A stretch of 64,000 nt of DNA from Roseburia sp. AM59-24XD (lineage in GTDB: Bacteria > Bacillota > Clostridia > Lachnospirales > Lachnospiraceae): assembly GCF_003478445.1 (NCBI RefSeq), contig NZ_QUET01000011.1, positions 1 through 64,000 of the forward strand, in the 5' to 3' direction. Below are positions 16,295-25,718 of the stretch, piece after piece (position 1 is the first letter of the stretch; every line of letters starts with the position of its first letter). The translations under genes were made by a program, and so were the position numbers. Below the pieces are notes generated by a model. That model did not search any database. It saw only the letters and a list, made by a program, of their open reading frames with translations, and had not been told where the DNA came from.

Positions 16295-16341
16295 GAACCC
16301 CACTCAAAGAGATTTGATAATCTTTGAGTGGGGTTCTTTTT
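16295..16341 (+). terminator. Terminator of the cobalamin operon
   Basis: A long perfect stem ACCCCACTCAAAGA/TCTTTGAGTGGGGT with a 10-nt loop is followed by TCTTTTT. Confidence 0.92.
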
Positions 16342-16343
16342 AT

Positions 16344-16435
16344 GGCATAGGAAAATGCTCGTAACGTAGTGTTATATCAACGAGACTTGCGAAGCAATTC
16401 TTGGAGGGCAAAACGCTGGTTTTGCCCTTTTTTAA
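16344..16435 (+). repeat. Terminator-linked dispersed repeat, copy 2
   Basis: It is nearly identical to 9421-9511, with the same two hairpins (CTTGC-GAA-GCAATTC and GGGCAAAACGCTGGTTTTGCCC plus T6). It follows directly on the operon terminator and lies between convergent genes. Confidence 0.88.
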
Positions 16436-16450
16436 GTGTATAGAAAGACT

Positions 16451-17620
16451 CTATTTCGTCATTGCGTCTGCAAGCTGCTCCATAGCAGGAAGATCACTTT
16501 CCTTCATTACGGAACGGATCGTGACAACAGGCTCAACGATCTCGATATTCTTCATTGTCTCAAGAATAGACTTCATTGTGCGTGCAGCGGTTGGCGCCCA
16601 GGAGCCGTTCTCTACGATGCCAACCTTACGGTTCTGGTAGGCTTTGCTCTGCAGATGGTGCAGGAAATCCTGCATACATGGGAATACGCCGGCATCATAG
16701 CTGGCAGCAGCCAGAATCATGCGGTCATAGCGGAAGGCATCCTCGATCACCTCAGCCATATCTTCTCTTGCAAGGTCACTGACAACAACCTTTTCTGCTC
16801 CTTTCTCGCGAAGGATCTCAGCAAGCTTCTCGGCAGCTTTGCCGGTGTTGCCGTGGATGGAAGCGTATGCGATCAGGATTCCCTTATCCTCCGGTTGATA
16901 GCTTGACCATGTATTATAAAGCCCCAGATAATAGCCAAGATTATCCTTTAAGACCGGTCCGTGAAGAGGACAGATCATTGCAATGTCCAGAGCGGAAGCC
17001 TTCTTGAGAAGTGTCTGGACAGGAGCACCATATTTGCCGACGATATTGAAATAATATCTGCGTGCCTCACAAGCCCAGTCATCTTCGCCCTCTGTCTTGG
17101 AGAGGGCACCGAACTTACCGAAGCCGTCTGCGGAGAAAAGGATCTTTTCTTTGGACTCATATGTAACCATTACCTCCGGCCAGTGAACCATTGGTGCCAT
17201 GACAAAGGTCAGTGTATGCTCGCCGAGAGAAAGGGTATCGCCTTCTTTGACGGTGAGACTGTGTCCATCTAATGGGATATCGAAGAATTGTGGAAGCATC
17301 GCAAAGGTTTTTGCATTACCAACGAGAGTCACATCCGGGAACAGCTCAACAAGACGGGCAATGCTGCCGGCATGATCCGGCTCAAGATGCTGTACAACAA
17401 GATAGTCAACGGTTCTGCCGTCGAGAGCAGAGAGAAGATTCTTCTCCCATTCCTCCATGCCTCGTGGATCAACGGTATCCATAACAGCTACCTTTTCGTC
17501 CAGGATCACATAGGAGTTGTAGGAAACGCCCTCCGGGACAACGTACTGGCTTTCAAACAGATCGATGGTAGTGTCATCTACACCGATATACTTTATAGAA
17601 TCTGAAATAACTACGCTCAT
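16451..17620 (-). CDS. FprA-family A-type flavodiiron protein
   Basis: This encodes 389 residues. The start at 17620 is chosen because AGAGG precedes MSVVISDSIKYIGVDD; the longer frame lacks a ribosome site. The N-terminal metallo-beta-lactamase domain has the diiron ligands HLEPDH (~80), VHWPE (~147), SADGFG (~166) and the CPLHGP histidine (~227). The C-terminal flavodoxin domain binds FMN (IAYASIHGNTGKAAEKLAE, ~255-275). Such proteins reduce O2 to water (or NO to N2O) and protect strict anaerobes. No rubredoxin is fused, so an external electron donor is needed. It is monocistronic, with the S1-domain gene upstream on the same strand. Confidence 0.94.
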   Translation of the reverse strand: MSVVISDSIKYIGVDDTTIDLFESQYVVPEGVSYNSYVILDEKVAVMDTVDPRGMEEWEKNLLSALDGRTVDYLVVQHLEPDHAGSIARLVELFPDVTLVGNAKTFAMLPQFFDIPLDGHSLTVKEGDTLSLGEHTLTFVMAPMVHWPEVMVTYESKEKILFSADGFGKFGALSKTEGEDDWACEARRYYFNIVGKYGAPVQTLLKKASALDIAMICPLHGPVLKDNLGYYLGLYNTWSSYQPEDKGILIAYASIHGNTGKAAEKLAEILREKGAEKVVVSDLAREDMAEVIEDAFRYDRMILAAASYDAGVFPCMQDFLHHLQSKAYQNRKVGIVENGSWAPTAARTMKSILETMKNIEIVEPVVTIRSVMKESDLPAMEQLADAMTK

Positions 17621-17816
17621 AGATAACCTCTTTTCTGCGCACAATGTGTTGTATTTTGTGATTTTATCGCTCATAAATCGTAATGCATGTGAATAAGCAC
17701 ATCTCTGCGCAGGTGATTTATGAGTTTTTCGGACGGAGATCCAGTGCGCCGGGATGCCGCCGATGTCTGCATTTATTCTAAAATGAAGCAGACCTTCTGT
17801 CAACCGTCGGATCGCT

Positions 17817-18746
17817 TTAATTCAGTTTGATTCCCTGAAGAAGCTTTGCAAACGGGCTTGTATCGGACGCATCCTCTGGGCTGTCTGCCGCATATTCGGA
17901 TGGGATTTCGTAGGACTCGTCCTCCGTGTCCGGTTCATCCTCGCGCAGAGCCTTGATGCTCAGGGAAATGCGGTCGCCCTCGATCTTTAAGATCTTTGCC
18001 TTTACCACCTGTCCCATTTTAAGCTCTTCCTTTGGCGACTTGATGAACTTGTTGGTGATCTGGGAAATATGGCAAAGACCGGTCAGTCCCTCTCCGATAT
18101 CGATAAATACACCATAGGATTCCATTCGTGTAACAGGCCCTTCTACAACATCGCCGGTGGTCAGTCTGCCGATCCACTGTGTTTTCTCGACAATCGCCTG
18201 CTCGCGTTGGATCATTTTGGCGGAAAGGACAAGCTTCTGAATATCCTTTTCCACGGTGATGATCACTGCCTGAACGGTCATGCCGACATATGCCTCGGTA
18301 TCCTCAACATAAGTCAGTGCCAGCTGGGATGCCGGGATAAATGCGCGGATCCCCTTGACATATCCGGTCACACCGGCAGGAACAGCTTCGGTGATCTTTA
18401 CGGAGAAAACGGTACCGTCTGCCATGTCTTCCTTAAGCTCGTCCCAGACAAGAACACGGTTGGCTTCACGCATGGAAAGGATTACGTTGCCGCTTGCATT
18501 TTCCGGATCCAGAACCATTGCCTTGATCGTGTCGCCGATCACCATATCTTTTTTGATGGAGAAGGACGGATCATCGCTGCATTCCTCGATTGGGATAATG
18601 CCCTCGGTGTAGTAATTCAAGTCGACGGTGACTTCCGTGTCGGATATACCGATCACAGTCACATCGAGGATATCGCCCTCGCGCAGAACCTGAAAGGAAC
18701 GTTCCAGTTCGTTTTCGTAGTCTTTCATACTCTTTTCATTACTCAT
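17817..18746 (-). CDS. S1 RNA-binding domain protein (RpsA-like)
   Basis: This encodes 309 residues starting at 18746 (MSNEKSMKDYENELERSF); a Met four codons earlier lies too close to the AGAAAGG. At least three S1 domains follow each other: VLREGDILDVTVIGISDTEV, DGTVFSVKITEAVPAGVTGYVKGIRAFIPASQL, and TGDVVEGPVTRMESYGVFIDIGEGLTGLCHIS with the canonical RNA-binding face. A short acidic tail ends it. It resembles the three- to four-domain S1 homologs of low-GC Gram-positives, which bind mRNA or the ribosome less tightly than E. coli S1. Confidence 0.88.
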   Translation of the reverse strand: MSNEKSMKDYENELERSFQVLREGDILDVTVIGISDTEVTVDLNYYTEGIIPIEECSDDPSFSIKKDMVIGDTIKAMVLDPENASGNVILSMREANRVLVWDELKEDMADGTVFSVKITEAVPAGVTGYVKGIRAFIPASQLALTYVEDTEAYVGMTVQAVIITVEKDIQKLVLSAKMIQREQAIVEKTQWIGRLTTGDVVEGPVTRMESYGVFIDIGEGLTGLCHISQITNKFIKSPKEELKMGQVVKAKILKIEGDRISLSIKALREDEPDTEDESYEIPSEYAADSPEDASDTSPFAKLLQGIKLN

Positions 18747-18855
18747 ATAACGCACCATACCTTTCTGAAAATGTATGGCTTCATTATAACAGTAAAATGT
18801 GAAGAAACAAATAACCTTTACAACATTTCTCTCTATTGTTTACAGTTGGAAATAC

Positions 18856-19872
18856 TTATTTTCTGACTTTGACGGTGCAGGTCTCGCGGGTGCCATCCTC
18901 CGTAAAGGAGATGACAGCGGTTCCGACGCTTCGTGCGGTGAGATTACCGAGTTGGTCAACCTGTACCACATTTGGTTTGCTTGATTTGATGAGAGGCGCA
19001 TTACCGCTGGATATTTTGTAACCGAGTGTGCGTGTTTTGCCCACTTTCATGGTCAGAGAGGATGCAGATAATCTGATGGTTGGAGCTTCGACCTCGATCT
19101 CACAGGTTTTGGTGACGCCGTCGGCTTTGGCGGTAATGAGTGCAGTGCCATGTTTCTGGGCGCAGACAAGACCGGTATCGCTGACGGTTGCAACGCTGGA
19201 ACGGTTGGATTTCCAGGTCGGAGTGATCCCGGAGGACACATCGGCGGTAAGTTGAACCTGCTGGCAGCGGAAAAGCTTCCGGTAAATATGGTTCAACGTA
19301 ATGGAAGGCTTTTTGACGGTGACGCGGCAGGTGGCTGTTGTCTTGCCGGCTGTGATAGAGATGATGGCAGAACCCGGTTTGCAGGCGGTGATCACACCAT
19401 CACTGTCTACTACGGCAACACTCTTTTTATTGCTGCTGAAGGAGACCGGCTCACTTCCTGTTGTGGAAGCCTGAAGACGCTTTGTCTCACCGTTTTCCAT
19501 AGAAATACTGCGTGTACTCAGCGTAATCTTCGTGCGGGCGACCGTGACTCTGCAGGACGATTCCCTTCCGTCCGCCTTTGCTGTGATGCGGCAGCTTCCG
19601 GCGTGCTTCGCGGTGACAAGACCGTAGCGGTTGACCGATGCGACTTTTGCATTCGAGCTCTTGAAAGATGGCAGTCTGCCGCTTGAGACAACGGCACCAA
19701 GATAAAACTCCTGACCGGCAGACAGGGATGCCTGATACTGCGTCAGTACAATGAAAGTACGGGCGGCAGAAGCGGTCCGGGTGGCAGCAGGAGCGAAAAG
19801 AAGCCCTGCAATGATTGACAGTGTCGTGAAAATGGCGGGAAAAATCCGCCGGAATGATGATTGATATTTCAT
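18856..19872 (-). CDS. Secreted Ig-like (Big2) domain protein
   Basis: This encodes 338 residues. A strong GGAGGG lies before the start. A signal peptide (residues ~1-35, ending TRTASAA) precedes four tandem Big2 domains of about 75 residues. They show the recurrent pattern of a lead strand, SSN.KVASV...GLVTAKHAG and CRITAKADG...CRVTV. No sortase motif or anchor is visible, so it is secreted or loosely bound to the wall. Both neighbouring genes on this strand are unrelated. Confidence 0.85.
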   Translation of the reverse strand: MKYQSSFRRIFPAIFTTLSIIAGLLFAPAATRTASAARTFIVLTQYQASLSAGQEFYLGAVVSSGRLPSFKSSNAKVASVNRYGLVTAKHAGSCRITAKADGRESSCRVTVARTKITLSTRSISMENGETKRLQASTTGSEPVSFSSNKKSVAVVDSDGVITACKPGSAIISITAGKTTATCRVTVKKPSITLNHIYRKLFRCQQVQLTADVSSGITPTWKSNRSSVATVSDTGLVCAQKHGTALITAKADGVTKTCEIEVEAPTIRLSASSLTMKVGKTRTLGYKISSGNAPLIKSSKPNVVQVDQLGNLTARSVGTAVISFTEDGTRETCTVKVRK

Positions 19873-20108
19873 AGAACTCCCTCCTTATCGGAGAGAAATG
19901 CTGTAAAGTGCTCGTAGTATAGCAGGCGTGTGCTTGCGGTGTCAACCGCTTCGGATCATTTTCGGAAAACTGCACGAAAATAAAAAATATTTCCGGGAAA
20001 ATACACAAAGAAAATCGAAAAGGAGAGAATCTCATTTGTGCATCATGTATTTTTGTGGTATAGTTAGGATGAGTAATGTTTGATTGCATACAGGTATACA
20101 CGACCGTA

Positions 20109-20634
20109 CTCAAACTTCCCACGGGAGAACGATCCTGTTCCGATAATATTTCTTATTCCAAAGAAATAAATACAGTTTTTGCCTGAATGTACTTAAATAT
20201 TCGTAGGCTGTGTCTGAAAATGCTCTTGTCACATTACGGTTTTCGGAAAGTCTAATTGCTTTGCTGTTTCGATGATCGATGAACGCGTCCTGCCGTACTC
20301 GCCCCAAGACGGGGTTCAAGTGTTTCGTAAGGCGCTCTGCCCCCGCTGGTGCTTATGCCCTGTGCTTTAGGGCATTATGCACCATTGTGTGGGGCAACGC
20401 AGCGGGAGCGTGCCGACCGAAATAGTTGAACCCGTCTATGGGGGTCGATCGTTCGGACACGTATCCATCGAACCATTGCAAAGCAAAGACTTTCCGGAAA
20501 ACCTAGTGATCTGCGATCATTTTCAGACACAGTCTTACGGATTCGGTAAGTAATATAAGCAAAAATCGTATTCTTAACCCGTTTGGAATAAGAAATATTA
20601 TCGGTACATTTTCTTCCTGTGTGGGAAGTTTGAG
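20109..20634. repeat. 526-bp imperfect palindrome upstream of icd
   Basis: The two ends are inverted copies: CTCAAACTTCCCAC (20109-20122) against GTGGGAAGTTTGAG (20621-20634), then CCGATAATATTTCTTATTCC against its exact complement (20585-20604). Matching continues inward almost to the centre with mismatches and small gaps, for example CTGTGTCTGAAAATG on both arms and AGACGGGTTCAA-type segments. The centre is itself a hairpin, GGTGCTTATGCCC...GGGCATTATGCACC (20348-20383). No protein is encoded and no clear target duplication flanks it. It could be a MITE-like element or a very long folded leader RNA. It ends 31 nt before the icd start codon. Confidence 0.88.
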
Positions 20635-20665
20635 CAACATATTAATGAAATTGGAGGATAATGAC

Positions 20666-21874
20666 ATGGCAAAGATCGAGATGAAGACACCGTTGGTGGA
20701 GATGGATGGCGATGAGATGACCAGAATTCTCTGGAAGATGATCAAGGATGAGCTTCTGTTTCCTTTTATTGATCTGAAGACAGAGTATTATGATCTCGGA
20801 CTGGAGTATCGTAATGAGACAAACGATCAGGTGACGATCGATTCTGCGGAGGCAACCAAGAAGTACGGTGTTGCTGTTAAGTGTGCAACGATCACACCTA
20901 ACGCTGCCCGCATGACAGAGTATAATCTGAAGGAAATGTGGAAGTCTCCGAACGGCACGATCCGTGCAGCACTGGATGGAACTGTTTTCCGCGCACCGAT
21001 CCAGGTAAAGGGCATTGAGCCTTGCGTGAAGAACTGGGAGAAGCCGATCACACTGGCACGTCATGCCTATGGTGACGTTTACAAGAATACAGAGATCAAG
21101 GTGCCGGGAGCAGGTAAGGCAGAGTTAGTATTTACCGGTGCAGACGGCAAAGAGATCCGTCAGACGATTCAGGAGTTTGATGGTCCCGGTATCATTCAGG
21201 GCATCCACAATACAGACAAGTCCATCACGAGCTTTGCAAAGGCATGCTTTAACTATGCACTGGATACAAAGCAGGATCTGTGGTTTGCTACAAAGGATAC
21301 GATCTCTAAGATCTATGACCATAATTTCAAAGATATTTTTCAGGATATCTATGATAAGGAATACAAGGAGAAGTTTGAGGCAGCAGGCATCGAGTATTTC
21401 TACACACTGATCGATGATGCGGTTGCCCGTGTCATGAAGGCAAAGGGCGGATTTATCTGGGCCTGCAAGAACTATGATGGTGATGTCATGAGTGACATGG
21501 TATCCTCTGCATGCGGCTCTCTGGCAATGATGACCTCCGTACTGGTATCTCCTTCCGGTGTGTATGAGTATGAGGCTGCTCACGGAACCGTTCAGAGACA
21601 TTATTACAAGCATTTGAAGGGCGAGGAAACATCTACAAACTCCGTTGCAACGATCTTTGCATGGACTGGCGCTCTGCGTAAGCGTGGTGAGTTGGATAAC
21701 ATTCCTGAACTCATGGCGTTTGCAGATAAGCTTGAGAAGGCAACGCTTTCTACGATCGAGAATGGAAAGATGACAAAGGATCTGGCACTGATCACAAGCA
21801 TGAAGGATGTGACGGTACTCAACAGCGAGGGATTTATTAAGGCGGTTCGTGAGTCTCTGGAAGCAATGCTGTAA
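20666..21874 (+). CDS. icd: NADP-dependent isocitrate dehydrogenase
   Basis: This encodes 402 residues, the usual length of the type II (eukaryote-like) homodimeric enzyme. ATG 20666 follows GGAGG; upstream in-frame codons belong to the palindrome. Signatures: [13 protein letters not shown] near the N-terminus, [31 protein letters not shown] (substrate-binding Ser/Asn and Arg), the [28 protein letters not shown] metal-binding region and [12 protein letters not shown] for NADP. It oxidises isocitrate to 2-oxoglutarate and CO2, supplying glutamate carbon and NADPH. It is monocistronic, closed by a terminator at 21912. Its promoter must lie within or before the 526-bp palindrome. Confidence 0.96.
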   Translation: MAKIEMKTPLVEMDGDEMTRILWKMIKDELLFPFIDLKTEYYDLGLEYRNETNDQVTIDSAEATKKYGVAVKCATITPNAARMTEYNLKEMWKSPNGTIRAALDGTVFRAPIQVKGIEPCVKNWEKPITLARHAYGDVYKNTEIKVPGAGKAELVFTGADGKEIRQTIQEFDGPGIIQGIHNTDKSITSFAKACFNYALDTKQDLWFATKDTISKIYDHNFKDIFQDIYDKEYKEKFEAAGIEYFYTLIDDAVARVMKAKGGFIWACKNYDGDVMSDMVSSACGSLAMMTSVLVSPSGVYEYEAAHGTVQRHYYKHLKGEETSTNSVATIFAWTGALRKRGELDNIPELMAFADKLEKATLSTIENGKMTKDLALITSMKDVTVLNSEGFIKAVRESLEAML

Positions 21875-21911
21875 TATATATCTGAAAAGGATAAATACTT
21901 ATTCATATCGT

Positions 21912-21941
21912 GTAAAAAGCCTCAAAACAGGGGCTTTTTGC
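21912..21941 (+). terminator. icd terminator
   Basis: AAAAAGCC...GGGCTTTTTGC stem-loop after the icd stop. Confidence 0.85.
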
Positions 21942-21978
21942 TGTTAGAGAGACAACAGATCAGGAGGATATTGTAACT

Positions 21979-22827
21979 ATGATTAAGTTTGAAAAGGAAG
22001 TTACCGGTCTTGTGCCGGATCATGGATTTACGCACGGCGCCAAGTTTCATGCGGATGATCTGTTTTCCACGGCGCTTCTTCGTCTGATAAATCCGGATAT
22101 TCAGGTGGAGAGAGGCTTTGATGTGCCGGAGAATTTTGACGGGATCGTATATGATATTGGACGAGGCAGATTTGACCATCACCAGCAGGACAAGGAGATC
22201 CGTGAGAATGGCGTGCCGTATGCGGCATTCGGTCTTCTCTGGCGCGAGTTTGGTTCCTGTTTCCTGACGGAGGAGGAAGCGGCAGATTTTGATGAGAAGT
22301 TTATCCAGCCGTTAGATGAGTCCGATAATACAGGTTCAGAGAATACCCTGTCGGAGCTGATGGAGAAGTTTAATCCGGGCTGGGATTCCGATGCCTCGTA
22401 TGATGACAGGTTCTGGGAGGCAGAGACATTTGCGGAGAAGATTCTGATGCATTACATCGAGAGCATTCAGGGACTCAGAAGAGCTTCCGAGGTAGTTGTG
22501 AAGGCGATGGAAGAGTGTGATGGTGAGGTGTTGATCTTACCTTGTTACGTGCCTTGGAAGAGAAATGTGATCGGCAGCGGTTATCAGTTTACGGTGTATC
22601 CGTCCAACCGTGGAGGCTATAGTGTGCAGGGAGTTCCGAAGTCGAAGGAGGATCGCAGCCTTGCCTGTGATTTTCCGCAGGAATGGTGGGGCTGTGATCC
22701 GCAGGAGCTTCCGAAGGTCAGCGGCATTGCGACAGCCAGATTCTGTCATCCGACGGGCTTTCTCGCGGCAGCAGATACAAAGGAGGATGCGGAGCAGATG
22801 GCGCGTATTGCACTGGAACGGCGATAA
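21979..22827 (+). CDS. MYG1 family protein (UPF0160)
   Basis: This encodes 282 residues after AGGAGGATATTGTAACT. It matches the MYG1 family of DHH-like metal-dependent phosphoesterases. The GFTHGAKFHADDLFSTALL (H...H.D.), YDIGRGRFDHHQ (DHH-type) and PLDESDNTG motifs are in place, and the C-terminal GIATARFCHPTGFLAAADT segment is typical. Eukaryotic MYG1 is an exonuclease acting on RNA; the bacterial role is not known. It is bounded by terminators on both sides, so it is transcribed alone. Confidence 0.88.
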   Translation: MIKFEKEVTGLVPDHGFTHGAKFHADDLFSTALLRLINPDIQVERGFDVPENFDGIVYDIGRGRFDHHQQDKEIRENGVPYAAFGLLWREFGSCFLTEEEAADFDEKFIQPLDESDNTGSENTLSELMEKFNPGWDSDASYDDRFWEAETFAEKILMHYIESIQGLRRASEVVVKAMEECDGEVLILPCYVPWKRNVIGSGYQFTVYPSNRGGYSVQGVPKSKEDRSLACDFPQEWWGCDPQELPKVSGIATARFCHPTGFLAAADTKEDAEQMARIALERR

Positions 22828-22906
22828 ATTTATCAGACGCATATGAGATCCCGGCATTGTCCGGGAAGTGTGATTTTAAAGAGATCAAGAAACAGTATCG
22901 TTAATT

Positions 22907-22943
22907 AATGCACCGGGTTCATCCTGATTCCGGTGCATTTTTC
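22907..22943. terminator. Terminator between convergent genes
   Basis: AATGCACCGG/CCGGTGCATT stem with a 13-nt loop and TTTTC, between MYG1 (+) and the Mrp ATPase (-). Confidence 0.8.
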
Positions 22944-22985
22944 AGATTATTTGAATGATTCAATCCCGGTAACGGGATTGCGGGA

Positions 22986-23813
22986 TTATTTCAATCCCTC
23001 GATCGCAGCAACGGCATCGTTGAACCAGTCTCCCTCAAGACCCTCTACGTTACCGGCATCACTTGCGGCAGCAATCTCAGCGGTCATAGGGATGCGTCCG
23101 AGAACAGGCAGATCATACTGTTTTGCAACCTCGTCAACATGACTTTCACCGAAAATATTGATGTGCTTTCCGCAGTCCGGACATTCCACATAACTCATGT
23201 TCTCGATGATACCAAGAATTGGCACGTTCATCATCTTTGCCATGCGGACTGCCTTTCCAACGATCATAGAAACTAATTCCTGTGGGGATGTCACGATCAC
23301 GATACCGTCTACAGGAAGTGACTGGAATACGGTAAGTGGGACATCACCGGTTCCCGGAGGCATATCGACGATCATGTAGTCGACATCCTTCCAAACAACG
23401 TCAGTCCAGAACTGTTTTACCGTGCCGGCGATCACAGGACCTCTCCAGATGACAGGATCATTGGAATCCTCCAGAAGAAGGTTGACGGACATGGTCTGGA
23501 TGCCGGTCTTACTCTCGACCGGGAAGATCTCGGTATCTGTGCCAACGGCATGCTGTGTGATGCCGAATGCCTTTGGAATGGATGGACCGGTCACATCGGC
23601 ATCCATAATGGCTGTGCGATGTCCCTTTCGCTGCAGGTTGACGGCAAGCATGGAAGAGATCATGGACTTTCCGACACCGCCCTTACCGCTGACAACGCCG
23701 ATTACCTTGTCGATCCGGCTTTCTTTATTGGGTTGTTCGATCATACTCTGTGGGGAACGGCTGCTGCAATCTGCTGAGCAGCTTCCGCAATCATGGGAAC
23801 AGTTTTCGCTCAT
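22986..23813 (-). CDS. Mrp/Nbp35-type Fe-S cluster carrier ATPase
   Basis: This encodes 275 residues. The start at 23813 follows GGAAGG. The N-terminus is Cys-rich (CSHDCGSCSADC), like the extra cluster-binding motif of eukaryotic Nbp35. Then come the deviant Walker A GKGGVGKS (~44-51), DADVTGPSIPKAFG, VDMPPGTGD and the CPDCG pair (~215) that bridges a [4Fe-4S] cluster in the dimer. It carries clusters to apoproteins; this genome needs many (sulfite reductase, APS reductase, ferredoxins). It stands alone. Confidence 0.94.
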   Translation of the reverse strand: MSENCSHDCGSCSADCSSRSPQSMIEQPNKESRIDKVIGVVSGKGGVGKSMISSMLAVNLQRKGHRTAIMDADVTGPSIPKAFGITQHAVGTDTEIFPVESKTGIQTMSVNLLLEDSNDPVIWRGPVIAGTVKQFWTDVVWKDVDYMIVDMPPGTGDVPLTVFQSLPVDGIVIVTSPQELVSMIVGKAVRMAKMMNVPILGIIENMSYVECPDCGKHINIFGESHVDEVAKQYDLPVLGRIPMTAEIAAASDAGNVEGLEGDWFNDAVAAIEGLK

Positions 23814-23981
23814 AATGTAATCCTTCCTTTCTATATACACATAAATTTTAGTATAGCAATTTATTGATAAATTGTCCACTATAACGTTCTAACGGACAAA
23901 GGGGGCACATACAATTTACTATTATGATGTGGAGCATGCACGGCGGTCAATTAGCGTCGGGTATTCCGGAATGGAGGAAAT

Positions 23982-24965
23982 ATGAGTGGATATCAGAGAA
24001 TGGTTTCCTATCTCTATCGATATGATAAGGGGATAAAAGGAAAAAACACAGGCTATGCAAGGATTGAACGGAATGACCGGAGATGCCGTGTGACAATACG
24101 TCTTCAGGACACGGTTTCAGTATCTCCGTCAGTTTTCTTTTTTATACAAAATGAGGGTGGCATGCAGCGGATCCCGGCGGGAAAGCTTGCGCGAAACGGC
24201 AGCGGATTTGCCGGAAGGGTGGAGACGCCGGTTGACAGGATGGCAGGTTCGGAATATGCGTTTGACCGGATTGACGGGATTTATCTGAGCGGACCGGAAA
24301 ATGTGTTTTATGCGACAACCTGGAAGGATATCACGGTCTCGGGAGCAGCACCGGAAAAGGAAGCTGACGGATGGAAGGCAGAGGACGACCGGGATGACGG
24401 GAACAGATCAGATGCCGGGAGCGGATCGGAGGAGAGTCGGCCGCAGGCGGTGAACACGGCATCTACAGAAATCCGGCAGGAATCCGAAAGGGCAGAACCT
24501 GTGCAGCGGCGTCAGGATGCTCTGGACGATGCCTTGCAGGCAGCAACGGGACTGGAGGAGGCATCTTTTGCAGAAGCCTCCTCTGTGGAAGCCTGTTCCC
24601 GCAGAGAGCGCCCGGACTTTGGAGAACGGATGCTTTCCGTGTTCCCGAAAATGTACCCGTTTGAAATTGATGAGATGGGAGAATGCGTCCGCATTGACCT
24701 GAAGGACATCGGAAATCTTCCGGTGGCGTACTGGTCGCTTGCCGGCAATCCGTTTCTTCTGCGGGGCTATTACTGTTATCGTCATCTGATTTTTGCGTGC
24801 ATCGGCAGGCAGGAGTATGCGGTTGGCGTGCCGGGCATTTACAGCGAAGAAAACAGCAAATGGGCGAAGGAGTGCCGGATGCTTCGTTTTCAGCCACTCT
24901 CCAGGGTGAAGGACAGACACGGCGCATTTGGATACTGGCTGATCGCTGTTCATGCGCAGGAGTGA
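23982..24965 (+). CDS. DUF6128-type protein with divergent central linker
   Basis: This encodes 327 residues from ATG 23982 after GGAGG. Residues 1-120 (MVSYLYRYDKGIKGKNTGYARIE) form a beta-rich domain. A charged, low-complexity linker (~125-210) follows. The C-terminal ~115 residues begin FPKMYPFEIDEMGECVRIDLKDIGNLP and continue with GYYCYRHLIFACIG. This matches a lineage-restricted Lachnospiraceae family that I recall as DUF6128; its function is unknown. There is no signal or membrane segment. It lies alone between the Mrp ATPase (divergent) and tadA. Confidence 0.65.
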   Translation: MSGYQRMVSYLYRYDKGIKGKNTGYARIERNDRRCRVTIRLQDTVSVSPSVFFFIQNEGGMQRIPAGKLARNGSGFAGRVETPVDRMAGSEYAFDRIDGIYLSGPENVFYATTWKDITVSGAAPEKEADGWKAEDDRDDGNRSDAGSGSEESRPQAVNTASTEIRQESERAEPVQRRQDALDDALQAATGLEEASFAEASSVEACSRRERPDFGERMLSVFPKMYPFEIDEMGECVRIDLKDIGNLPVAYWSLAGNPFLLRGYYCYRHLIFACIGRQEYAVGVPGIYSEENSKWAKECRMLRFQPLSRVKDRHGAFGYWLIAVHAQE

Positions 24966-25187
24966 TCGGGGCTGATCGTTGTATGCGTGCAGGGCAGGCT
25001 CCGGCGGACAGATGATGCCGCAGAAAATAGCTTTTGATAAACTTTCGTTCCATGGATTTTGCGAAAGAGGATGACATTTTCGTCCGGATAGCGTATGATT
25101 CTGATAGATTCACGGATGCAATGGAGTAATCCGCCGGGGTCAAAATACCCTTGCCCCCAATATCATTAAATTGGAATGAGGATGAAC

Positions 25188-25718
25188 ATGGAAGAACAGA
25201 AAATACAGGAAAAATATATGAAAGAGGCGATCCGTCAGGCGAAAAAGGCGGGGGAAGCCGGAGATGTGCCAATCGGCTGTGTGATCGTATATGAAGGCAA
25301 GATCATTGCCAGAGGCTACAATAAGAGAAATCAGCAGAAATCGGCACTGGGACATGCTGAGATCAGCGCGATCCGCAAGGCGAGTAAGAAGCTGGGTGAC
25401 TGGCGGCTGGAGGAATGTACCATGTATGTAACGCTCGAACCGTGTCCGATGTGTGCGGGGGCGATCGTTCAGGCGAGGATTCCGGAGGTTGTCGTGGGAG
25501 CCATGAATCCGAAAGCGGGATGCGCCGGAAGTATTATCAATCTGCTTCAGATGCAGCAGCTCAATCATCAGGTCCGGCTGCAAACCGGGATTCTGGAGGA
25601 GGACTGCCAGAAGCTGCTCAAGGATTTCTTTAAGGAGCTTCGCCGTCAGCAGAAGCTGAAGAAAGAAAAGCCGGCGGGGGGAGCACAGAAAACAGAAGCG
25701 GCAGATCATGTAAGATAA
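25188..25718 (+). CDS. tadA: tRNA-specific adenosine deaminase
   Basis: This encodes 176 residues. Three close ATGs exist (25176, 25182, 25188); the last has GAGG at proper spacing. Zinc and catalytic motifs: GHAEISAI (His and Glu) and TLEPCPMCAGAI (PCxxC). It converts A34 to inosine in tRNA-Arg(ACG). A basic C-terminal extension (RRQQKLKKEKPAGGAQ) is longer than in E. coli. The 3' end overlaps the convergent acetyltransferase remnant by 13 nt. Confidence 0.95.
   Translation: MEEQKIQEKYMKEAIRQAKKAGEAGDVPIGCVIVYEGKIIARGYNKRNQQKSALGHAEISAIRKASKKLGDWRLEECTMYVTLEPCPMCAGAIVQARIPEVVVGAMNPKAGCAGSIINLLQMQQLNHQVRLQTGILEEDCQKLLKDFFKELRRQQKLKKEKPAGGAQKTEAADHVR

Noticed and set aside
16401..16640. Short + strand ORF inside repeat copy 2
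   Set aside because: It consists of repeat DNA and the antisense of the flavodiiron gene; the peptide start is the same artifact as at 9451.
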